A stretch of 64,000 bases of DNA, taken from the NCBI GenBank assembly GCA_001662425.1, contig BDDC01000002.1, forward strand, positions 126,245 through 190,244. The letters are read 5' to 3'. Below are positions 24,601 to 33,271 of this stretch, one piece after another. The translations under genes were made by a program, and so were the position numbers. Each line of letters begins with the position of its first letter. Position 1 is the stretch's first letter. This DNA comes from Chlamydomonas sphaeroides (taxonomy: Eukaryota; Chlorophyta; Chlorophyceae; Chlamydomonadales; Chlamydomonadaceae). A model generated the notes under the pieces. That model was not told the origin of the DNA. It ran no database searches and worked only from the letters and a program-made list of their open reading frames with translations.

Positions 24601-27600
24601 TGCCGCGCGGGTCTTGATTACTACATGTTACCTATACCTAAACACATGTCCCGACCTTCCAACACACACAGCCCCTGAGCAGCACCTGAGCGGCTCCCCT
24701 CCCTCCTCTCCCCTCCCTCCCTCCCTCCCCTCCCCCACCTGCCCCCAGTACGACGGCGACGAGCCCATGGCGGACGTGTTCTGCCTGTCCTTCGCGGTGG
24801 ACGTGGAGCGATGGGGCGCACTGGAGACGGTGCCGCTCAAGCCTGGTGGGGCTGAGATGGAGGGGCGAGGGAGGGAGGGCCCGGGGAGGACACGCAGGCG
24901 GCACTGGGTACAGATGGATGAGGACGGGCTGCCTTGGCCCGCTGCCCTGACGCTGTTGGCCCGCTGCCCTGACTCTGGTGGCCCGCTGCCCTGACTCTGG
25001 TGGCCCGCACCCACCCACCCTCCCGGCTGCTGCTGCTGCCGCCGCCGCCGCCTGCAGGCGGAGAGTCCATTGCCGTTACCGAGGCCAACCGGGCCGAATA
25101 CGTGCAGGCCATGTGCCGCTGGCATATGGAGGCCAGCGTGGAGGCGCAGGTGTGGCCGGGGGGCTTTGCTTCATGTGTTGATTGATAGGCGTGTTGCGTG
25201 TTGGACGTTTCAAAATCATTCTGTACGGGTCCGTGTCCGCTGGCACCTGCGGGCCAGCGTGGAGCAGCGGGTGCGGCCCAGGGACGCATCCCATGTCACA
25301 ACCCATGTCACAACCCATGTCACAGCCCATGTCACAACCCATGTCACAACCCATGTCACAGCCCATGTCACAACCCGTGTCACAACCCATGTCACAACCC
25401 CCATGTCACAACCCCCATGCCACAACCCCCATGCCACAACCCATGTCACAGCCCATGTCACAGCCCATGTCACGGCCCATGTCACAGCCCATGTCACAGC
25501 CCATGTCACAACCCGTGTCACAACCCGTGTCACAACCCCCATGCCACAACCCAACCGGTGGTAGGCGTGGGGCTCGCCACATACACCCGCCCGCCCGCCC
25601 GCCTGGATGGAATGACCTGTGTTTTACGCAAGTCGCAACCACTTCTATTTCTATTTCATGTCACAACCCATCTCACCTCCCATCTGCTGCCTGCGCCCCC
25701 CCCCGCGCCCTGGCCCCAGTTCGAGGCCTTTGCCGCGGGCTTCAGGGTGCTGTGCCAAGGGCCCGCAATGGCGCTCTTCAACGAGCAGGTCCGTGGGGCC
25801 TTTGCACAGAATGATCATGTATGATAACAACGATAATAACGTTCAAAACACTTATAGCGAATGTATTAGTATTGTCACACGCTTGCCATGTGGTCACGCA
25901 CTTGGCGGGACCCGCCGTGGCGCTGTTAAACGAGCCGGTGGGCCCGGGCCGTGTGCCCAAGGCGATCATGTATGATAACCATCACAACTATCAGAACAAT
26001 GATAGCGAACGTCTCACACTTAAAATGTTTGTTATGCACTTGGCGGGGGCCGCCATGGTGCTCTCGAAGTAGCGGTGGGCCCAGTCCGTTGCCGGCATAA
26101 TCATGTGTGATCAACGTTGATGTGTTTTGATCACAGCAAGATCTGTGAAGTTCCCTCCTGCTACCGGCGGCCCCTGTAGGAGCTGGAGCGGCTGGTGTGC
26201 GGCAACCCGCTGCTGGACACCAACATACACATGCTTATGCTTATTATTACTGTATCGTTGTTATACATGTATCTCAACATCATAGTATGAAGTTTCATCC
26301 ATATGAAATCCCCTCCCCCTACCGGCGGCCCCTGTAGGAGCTGGAGCGGCTGGTGTGCGGCAACCCGCTGCTGGACTTCGCTGCGCTGCGGGAGAGCGCC
26401 CGCTACGAGGGCGGCTACAGGGCCGGCAGCTCCGTGGTGGGCTGGCTGTGGGAGGTCGTGGTGCACGAGCTGGCGCCACAGGTGGGGCAGCTGGGTGGGG
26501 TGGGGTGAGGGGCGCGAGGTGGGGCGAGGTGGGGTGAGGGGTGAGGGGGCGCGGCCCGTGTGGGCGGGAGGCAAGCTGGCGCGCCCCAGTTGCGGCTGTC
26601 GAGCGGGGGGGCTGGGAGCCGTGGCCCGGCAGGGCGAGGGGGTGGGGATCTGCGGGAGCTGGTTCACGGCGTGTGTTCAAAAACAGGTGACATATGGGAA
26701 CGGTGTGTGTGTGTGTTGGTTGGGCTGGGGCCGGCTGCACGGCGTGTGGCTGCCCCTGCGCCCTCCCTGACCCCACCCCGCCCTCGCCCCCACCTCAGGA
26801 CCAGCGCGCCTTCCTCAAGTTCTTTACCGGCTCGGACCGCAGGTGCGCGGCAGCGGATGGGCGGGGTCTGGTGCGGGCCTGGCGGGTCCGCCGGGCGAAG
26901 GGTGGGGGCGGTGGCACTCGTGCCAGCTCGGCGCTGGGCGCAGGCGTCACTGCTTAGAAAGCATGATGTCACGCTGTACCGCTATCCACACAGTCACTCA
27001 AGTCAACATAACAAAACCGTAATACCGCAGTAATTGCGCGCAGTGCCGCGGCTGCCCGCGCCACGCCGCTGCCCTCCATGGCCTCGTGCCGCTACCTGAC
27101 ACGCACACGTGGCGCCTCCTCTTCCCCTAGGGTCACCCTACTACCAACTGGTCCTCTACGTGATTGGCAGCCCTGCCCTCACTCGCCCACTGCCCTCCCT
27201 CTCCTCCCTCGCCCACTGCCCTCCCTCCCCTCCCCTCTCCTCCCTCGCCCACTGCCCTCCCCTCCCTGCCCTCCGCCCCCCCCACGGCATGCCGCAGCCC
27301 GCTCGGCGGCCTGGGCTCACTGCGGCCCATCATCCAGCGCGACGGCCCCGACTCCCACAAGCTGCCCACCGCACACACCTGCTTCAACACGTACGTACAC
27401 GTATACGCAGGAGGCAGGAGGGCGCAGGGGGCGCAGGGGCCGGGCAGGCCTCGGGCCGCCATGGGCGCCCGTGCGTCCCCTCTCCATCCCCGCACCGCTG
27501 CTCACACGCGCTCCGGCCCCACCCCCACCCCTCCGCAGGCTGCTGCTGCCCGAGTACGGCAGCCGCGAGAAGCTGGGCCGGCTGCTGCGGCTCGCCATCA

Positions 27601-27629
27601 ACAACTCCGAGGGCTTCGGGCTGCAGTGA
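15683..27629 (+). CDS. RCC1-UBA-RCC1-HECT E3 ubiquitin ligase (HERC-like), 5' end missing
   Basis: 28 exons join in phase to about 1551 residues, stop TGA at 27627-27629. Exons: 15683-15859, 16128-16247, 16495-16846, 17026-17107, 17426-17462, 17708-18105, 18380-18431, 18633-18847, 19002-19493, 19673-19805, 20074-20200, 20496-20655, 20908-21049, 21217-21296, 21462-21611, 21704-21835, 21988-22602, 22994-23182, 23564-23646, 23765-23839, 24035-24251, 24749-24845, 25058-25149, 25720-25788, 26338-26481, 26799-26842, 27298-27390, 27539-27629. RCC1 repeats show GQLGLG, AAGDMHSAAVT, WGSNHYGQLG and GGVYSWGEGRSGALGLGDW. A UBA-like fold (NPEWLLALVEMG, IALEETGNIGVE, ATEWLF) sits between them. HECT domain follows: IGEEGIDAGGVKKEFF, NPACVEP, LGLVLGLAVYN. 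The catalytic Cys codon is 27380-27382 in LPTAHTCFNT, then LLLPEY and a GFGLQ end. Expected role: thioester transfer of ubiquitin to targets; substrates unknown. The first visible exon starts mid-RCC1, so 5' exons are missing near the gap. Confidence 0.93.
18172..18241. repeat. 34-bp tandem repeat in HECT-ligase intron
   Basis: Alternating gacgtgtgggggcgcac and gacgtggggggcgcac units, two rounds of a 34-bp period, in the intron after the exon ending at 18105. Confidence 0.9.
18432..18632 (+). other. GC-AG intron in the HECT-ligase gene
   Basis: The upstream exon ends at 18431 in a GTCACGGACG context and the intron begins gcaagt. The next exon begins after gagagcag at 18633. Only this junction restores the RCC1 consensus VTDGGVYSWG; no GT near the boundary keeps frame. 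Confidence 0.85.
24933..25010. repeat. 24-bp tandem repeat in HECT-ligase intron
   Basis: Four imperfect copies of a unit like tggcccgctgccctgact, in the intron between the exons at 24749-24845 and 25058-25149. Confidence 0.85.
25106..25285 (+). repeat. Duplicated exon edge in HECT-ligase intron
   Basis: The end of the exon at 25058-25149 (gccgctggcatatggaggcc, then agcgtggaggcgcag) recurs at about 25231-25275 as a copy with tccgctggcacctgcgggcc and agcgtggagcagcgg. The copy is inside the intron, downstream of the real donor at 25150, and is followed by the 12-bp satellite. Confidence 0.8.
25289..25556. repeat. 12-bp satellite (cccatgtcacaa)n
   Basis: About twenty units of cccatgtcacaa/cccatgtcacag, with occasional ccccatgccacaa variants, in a HECT-ligase intron. 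It is head to tail without spacers, so it is not a CRISPR array. Confidence 0.97.
25558..25665 (+). repeat. Dispersed intronic repeat family B, copy 1
   Basis: A stretch of about 105 bp: gtaggcgtggggctcgcc, then cccgcccg repeats, aatgacctgtgttttacgc, aagtcgcaacc and ctatttctatttc. The reverse complement of 58716-58803 matches it along most of its length. It lies in the intron 25150-25719, close to the acceptor, in the sense orientation. Confidence 0.75.
25741..26115 (+). repeat. Triplicated exon edge plus intron start in HECT-ligase gene
   Basis: The last 45 bp of the exon ending at 25788 plus about 80 bp of intron recur twice as decaying copies starting near 25893 and 26036, a period of about 150 bp. 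Shared parts: (g)gccc/cccgccgtggcgct, an aacgagc-like core, gggcc, and gatcatgtatgataac. The intron part of copies 1 and 2 also matches (tatgataac..., tagcgaa), so whole exon-intron junction blocks were tandemly duplicated. Confidence 0.8.
26158..26385 (+). repeat. Duplicated acceptor and exon start in HECT-ligase gene
   Basis: The acceptor and first 39 bp of the exon at 26338 (cggcccctgtag then gagctggagcggctggtgtg) occur almost identically at about 26164-26217. The upstream copy breaks off after ctggac into A/T-rich sequence, so it cannot continue the HECT frame. The downstream copy is the functional exon start. Confidence 0.9.
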
Positions 27630-28899
27630 AGCAATGCAACGCAATGGCGCCTGGGGCCTGCCGCCGAGGGTCTCGCTTGGGTCAGCAGCGGCCCCTTCGT
27701 CACCCGGCTGTCCGCTGCCGGCTGCCCACACGGGCTCTCACGCACCCAGGCGGCGCAAACGAATGGACGGATGGACGGATGGATGGGCGGGCGGGGGGGG
27801 GGGCCAGGCGGGGTAAACACTGCCCCATGCGGCAGCAGGCATACAGGCGCCGGACGCTGGGGACGCCCGCCTGTCTGTCCGGAAAGAACGGCGCGGAGCA
27901 GAGGCGCAAACATGGACGGCTGCTGGCGGGTGGGTGGGTGGGAGGGCGGCAGGCAGGCGGGCGGGCGGGCGCACAGCACAGTTGTGGTACTCGCGAGGCG
28001 CACCGGGCGGCGGAAGGGCATCGCACGGCCGCGAGCGGATGGACGGGGTGCTGCTGCGCGTTGCTTGTGTTGTGCCGCGTTGCGTTGTGGGGTGCAGGGG
28101 CGGGAGGGCGCGCGCGTGCGCCCACGTACGGCCTACGCATGCGGCAGGTACAGAACGGCGGGCTGGCTGCGGCAGCAGGGGCTTGCTTGGGGCTCGGCGT
28201 GCATGGATGGGGATGGGGATGGGGGTGCGCCTGTTCGTTGGCAGGTTTGGGCCGCACGGAGGGCTGGGCTGTCGGCAGGATGCTGGGGGGGGGCGGCTGT
28301 CGGTCCGGCGGCCGGCGGGCATGCTTGGGGATTGGGATGAAGCGTGGTGAAATAAAGGGAGGCGGGCGGCAGGCGGGACGGGGTTTCAAACCCCGATGAT
28401 CATGTGTTGCAGGGGCTGTCTGCGGGCGTGTTGTGATGTGTGCTGTGCTGTGCTGTGCTGTGCTGTGCTGTGCTGTGCTGTGCTGGCTGCTCACCGCGAG
28501 CAAGACGAGACCTTGAGGTGGGACGCCCGGGTGCCCTCGATCATACCTGATGGTACCTGGTGGTAGGCGTGGGGTCTCCCCATACACATGGACCTACTTA
28601 CAGGTCGGACCGCCGGGTGCCGTCAGTGTACCGCGTTGTAGGGCGTGCCGTGCCGCCATCCGCAGCCTTCCCGTGGCTGACGGCCGTGCTGTAATCATAA
28701 TCATAATAACTCAGATGCCGGGCGGGCCGGGCCCTAAGCAAGCCCCTGCTGCTCCCCAAGCTCCTGCAGGCTTGTCTGGGGTACCCTCCTATATCTTCCA
28801 GCTGTCTCTCAAGTAAAACCAGCTCCTGTAGGCTGTGCTGTTGCTGCGCTGCTGCCGCTGACAGGCGTGGCGTCACGACCACGGGCTGCGACCCCTCGC
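27630..28899. other. Region downstream of the HECT-ligase gene
   Basis: No supported gene. Contains G-rich ggcggg/gcaggcggg runs, a 5-bp satellite at 28436-28483, and at about 28558-28595 a short match (ggtggtaggcgtggggtct) to the start of dispersed repeat family B. Part is presumably 3' UTR. Confidence 0.5.
28436..28483. repeat. 5-bp satellite (tgtgc)n
   Basis: About nine perfect copies of tgtgc/tgctg phase, between tgatg and tggctgctc. Confidence 0.95.
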
Positions 28900-29135
28900 C
28901 GCTTGCCATTGTACTTACTGACTTTTGAATGAACCTCGCCGCAGGCCCCGCGAAGTATGCCCTTACAACGCTCACGTCCTCGCCCATGCATTCCATGTGC
29001 CTGCTGGCCCCTCGCCGCATGCCGCACGACGCAGGCCGCCTCCGCTGCCTCCGGCGGCTGCCGGGCCGCCGCCGCGGTGGCAGAGCTGCACGCCGCCGTC
29101 TCCACCCTGGCGCCGCTGCAGGACGCGGCAGCCTG
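28900..29135 (+). pseudogene. Duplicated fragment of the HECT-ligase gene (intron 11 and exon 12)
   Basis: This stretch matches about 20400-20610 of the HECT-ligase gene: the end of the intron (actgac, tgaa, aacctcgc, ctcgcccatg, cccctcgccgca), then the exon core with ggtggcagagctgcacgcc and gctgcaggacgcggc. The copied frame still reads AAAVAELHA and LAPLQDAAA, so it is fairly recent. It has no neighbouring RCC1 or HECT exons. The open frame continues about 25 codons past the homology to a possible donor at 29209, but I see no next exon. Best read as a segmental-duplication remnant. Confidence 0.7.
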
Positions 29136-30867
29136 GTTAGCTTCCTCGCTCTCCGCTTGGACCGGCCCCGAGGGCAGCGGCTTCCAGCTCCGCACCTTCC
29201 TCCCCAGGTAGGGGGCCAGCTCCCAGCCCCGCCCCCGCTTCAGCCCCGCCCCCTCGGGCCACGTGTCAGGGGCAGGCGCATGGGGGCCAGCCCAGCCCAG
29301 CCCCCTGCTGCCGGTCCAGCTACATACACGCCCCGCGAACGAAAGCCCATGTAGCAAGCCAGGGGGGCGACTGCGTGCTGTGTGAAGGTGACATCGTGCG
29401 TGGGCGCTACGCGGCGCCAAGGCAGGCGCGTGTCACGACTTGAATGCGTGGCAGGGGCAGAACGGCGAGGCCGGCCCGTCTGACACGGCCGGGGGCGCGG
29501 GGGCGCGCCCGGGTTGCTGCGATGGTCGCTAGGGTTAGCGGATGGAGTGTTGCCCCGGAAGCCCCGCCGTGCTCCGTGTGCCGGCGGGAGCATCAGTCGC
29601 ACGGTTCGTAGAACCGGTTTCGCCAGATGCGAGTCTCCTGGAAACGGTGTGCGTTAGATTGTGCTGTGTGTCGTGTAGCTGTGAGACCAAGAAGGGACCG
29701 CCAGGCCAAATGCCGCGGCCCGTCTGCGTTCGACTATGGTCCTGCACGCTTCCCACCGGGTGCACCCCACCCCGGTCCTAGCTGCAGAAAAAGGCTATGG
29801 CGCGCTGTTCGTGTGGGCCCAAGGGCCCGGACCTTGAAGGTAGCCCCGGTGTAAACCTGCTTGCGGCTTACGCCGGGTAAGGGAGCGGCAGCTGGGAGCT
29901 CCGCGCCGGAAGCCCCTAGCGTGTTCAGCTTTATCTATCGTTGTGTCAAGGCGGCGCCCTGGGTTGAAGGACGGAACTTGAGACGAAGGGCCGCGCGAAA
30001 TCTGCATGGGGATGCGCTGGCCGCGCCCCAAAGTGCGACGCGCGCGCTACTTCCAGCGCTTCTCGTCACACCTACGCTACGCTAAACTTACGCACCTACC
30101 TACCACGCAGATTGCTGCCCCTGAGCTACCTGTAAAGCAAGCTTGTCGTTTATTTGTGTCAGTCCTATACGCTGAAGCCCGATCTGCGCCCGATCACCGC
30201 TATCGTTACCTCCTCCATCCTTTGGACGTCTCAACTAGCATACCTCGAGAAGAGCTGCCCCGTCTTAAGCTTCAACGACGAAGCGCCTGCGTTGCGCGCC
30301 GCCTGCTTTGCCGCGGCGCTACAGCTACCAGCCGCTCGTTCTGCAGCGCGTTCTGGTAACCTTGTCACAGACAGCGGCTGCGTCTGCAGCCTGTCGACAC
30401 CGCACAACCTCCTTGCAACACGAAGCGCCTCTGGTTTTTGGCCGCCTGAAGTCGCCGCCCCACCAGTTGAGTATAAGTCCCGTTTTGCGTGCGGGCCGTT
30501 GCGTGCGCGGTGCTGGCAGGGACCTCGCAGCAACGTAGCTAATTTGCCCGCTGTCAGCGCTTGGAGCGCGTGTTCTTCTCACGTTTGCCGCGCTCCGATA
30601 TCGCGCCTGCCAGCACAGAGCCCCGGGATTCCCAGCACAGCTGATCCCCTTCTAGATTACGAGCGCTTTTGCTAGAGTCTATCACTCGCAGCGTTTTCGT
30701 CAGTTTTTCAGGTCCGATCGAGCAGTACGCCTGCCGCCGACCACATATAAGAGCTTTTGGGGCCAAGTTCCGACGACTCGAGCAACGTCCGACTTCTGCT
30801 GCCTGCTCTCGCCTGCATTAAGCTAATCTCGCTTTCGCCTTGCTTCACGCTTTTTGGACTTCAGTGT
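29136..30867. other. Unassigned region with different base composition
   Basis: From about 29500 the sequence is visibly less GC-rich and less repetitive than its surroundings. A plus-strand frame at 30154-30675 (173 codons) has no recognisable domain. A TATA-like acatataaga at 30742-30751 lies about 120 bp before the inverted-repeat element. Possibly the flank or promoter part of that element. Confidence 0.4.
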
Positions 30868-32605
30868 CGCTGAACTCTCGCGGCAAGCCTATAACCTCAG
30901 CTTGAACCACGCCCATCGAAGAACTTTCCGCCACGTCGGGCCGACATCGATGAGTCGCCGTCCGACAGCGGCAAGCGCCATCGCCTCGCGCCACCAGCCG
31001 TGACGACGCTCGCCGCGCGCGCCACGGGCTGACAACGGACGACGAGTTCGAGCGTTCATAGGTTCAGCTTCACGAGGAGCACGGTCGTCCGTACCGTCAC
31101 GGCCGTGACACGCCTCACTCTCCCGAGCGCCAGCCCTCACCTCCCCGCGCGTACGGCGTGCGCGCGCAGCCTGACTTCGGACCCGAATATCCGCCTGGTC
31201 TGTACCGCGGCCGCGCCTCATCCCGCGAGCGGCGGCCTCCTTCCACCACCTCAGAGCCCGCCCAACTAGCCAAGCGTCTGCTTTGTGAAGGGGTGAAGCG
31301 CACCAGCCGGGTTCCCGTTACCGCCACGTCTCATACCTGGAGTGCAGGCAGGCCGTCGAGGCCGCCAGCTGCCGGTTGGAGTATGCCGGCCGGCCCCACA
31401 CCACCATCTTCACCACGTGCCACTGCCGGCACCCGCAGCAGCACGAGTCCTTCCTCTGCCCGCTCCTCTCTTACCGCAACAAGTTCGCCTACGGTGAGCA
31501 GACGGGTCAGCTGTGGGACGGGTTCACCGAGACTGAGCTGCGCGCTGGCCTGTACTTTGACGCCGGCCTCCCCGCCCCCTCCTTTGATCCCCTCTACCTG
31601 CTCCCCGACCGCGACGGCAACGCGCCCCTGCGGTACAAGATCGACGCGCCCACCTTCTTCTTCTGTCAGCAGCTCTCCGGCAACGGGCTGCTGCCTGGTC
31701 CGTCGTCGTCGGCGCAGTCGGGCCGGCTGCAGGACGACATCGAGGCCGTGATCAGCCACGTCGTAAAGCCGTCCTACCAGGACCGCGTTCAGTCCATCTT
31801 CCCCTCCTTCGAGACCCGGCGCAGCTGGCTACTCTCCTCCTTTAAGAAGGCGGATCTGATCGAGACGGACAAGAGCCCGCTCCGCCGCGCCGCCGTGCTC
31901 GCTTGCCTTCAGGAAATCGTGCACGCCGCCACCGACGAGGACATCGACTCCCTGTTCGCCTCCTTTGTTCTCAACCTCCCCCACACGTGCAAAGACTTCA
32001 TCAACGCTCACGTGTGCTCCTGGGCCGTCACCAAGGCGACGGCGCTCCCACCTCCGGCCAGCAGCACGCTCCCTACCGGCGCGACACGGACGCAGGCTTC
32101 ACGGGCTTCCTGCGGTACCTCGGCGAGGAGATCCAGGCGCAGGAGCCACTGCCCCGCGAGTCCTACCGCCGCTAAGACAACGGACTACGTAGCTCTGTGG
32201 CACGGCACGAGCTACGTAGTCCGTAGTCTTAGCGGCGGTAAGGCTCGCAGGGCGGCTGATTCTGCGCTTGGATTGCCTCGCCGAGGTACCGCAGGAAGCC
32301 CTTGAAGTCCGCGTCCGTGTCACGCCGGTAGGGAGGGCGCGGCTGGCCGTGGGGAGTGAGGGCCGTCGCTTTGCTGACGGCCCAGGAGCGCACGTGATCG
32401 TTGACGAAGTCCTTGCTCGTGTGGAGGAGGCGAAGAACGAAGGAGGCGAACAGGGAGTCGATGTCGTCGTCCGTGGCGGTGCGCGCGATCGATGTCGGCC
32501 CGATGTGGCGGAAAGTTCTTCGATGGGCGTGGTTCAAGCTGAGAAGGGTCGAGCTCGTAGGTCGACTTGGTAGCGCTGATTGTAGGCTTGCCGCGAGAGT
32601 TCAGC
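30868..32605. mobile_element. Inverted-repeat element with gag-like or unknown ORF (probable mobile element remnant)
   Basis: About 290 bp (31,900-32,193) are repeated in inverse orientation at 32,209-32,520. A loop of only about 15 bp separates the arms, which meet in the palindrome aactacgtagct/agctacgtagt. The right arm also continues into a reverse copy of 30868-30950, so the two arms are copies of one longer unit; the right copy lacks about 970 internal bases. The left copy carries a long open frame from about 31290 to 32305, with FAYGEQTGQLWDGF, YLLPDRDGNAPL and DSLFASFVLNL. The right copy encodes the matching DSLFASFVLRL end (32537-32229, minus), then FLRYLGEAIQAQ. The left frame has a 1-base shift near 32055 relative to the right copy. 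I recognise no transposase or reverse transcriptase. Confidence 0.5.
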
Positions 32606-33271
32606 TGTTTGTGCCCTGCCTGTTAAGGCGACGCTAGATCCGGTTTCCGGCGTGCCACACGGCCGACGTGCAAACAGCGGCTCGCCGCTACCAGCTGGCT
32701 TGGGCTCGTGGGTGCTGCGGCGCTGATTAAGCGGTCTCGGCTGCAAGACGGCAAGCGGTTGAGGCTGCGGCGCAAGTGGTCGCATGTCAAGATGGTTATC
32801 TATCTCAGTAGGGACGGCGGCTGCGGTGCGGCCGGCACGAGTCGAGCCAGGCAGCCAACGGCCGGGGCGGCAGGCCAGCAGCTCCGTGCGTTGGCCGCAT
32901 GGCGCCACACCACTGTGTCATGAGTCATGTCCACACCACTGTGTCATGAGTTATGTGTCATGTGTCACGTTCATGAGGGAGTTCGTAAGCAGTGGCCGGG
33001 TGCGTAGCTGCGTACCATACGGCACATGCTGATACCCACACATGCACTCAGCACGCCACAGGAACTTGATCAAACTTGCTTCCTGATCCTGTCAGCCCAG
33101 ACGTGCGCCGCCGCCGCCAATGCCACCCAGGCGCAGGCCCTTGCATTGCATCGGCAGCCACACAGCAGCCCAGCCATGCACCCCGTTCTTATTGCCCCAC
33201 CCCAACCCAGCATGTTGCCAGCCAGTCGTCATGCCGCCGACAGCAACCCATCCGTCCAACCGGTGCCCTGC
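32606..33271. other. Downstream region of the SRCR gene
   Basis: No supported exon. Contains a short direct repeat of tgtgtcatgagt (32917 onward) and probably the 3' UTR of the minus-strand SRCR gene. No TGTAA signal was found on its strand. Confidence 0.5.

Noticed and set aside
25289..25556. CRISPR-like array
   Set aside because: Units are contiguous 12-bp repeats with no unique spacers, inside a eukaryotic intron.
29136..30867. Autonomous transposon with reverse transcriptase or transposase
   Set aside because: No catalytic motifs seen in any frame; only lower GC content and a TATA-like site.
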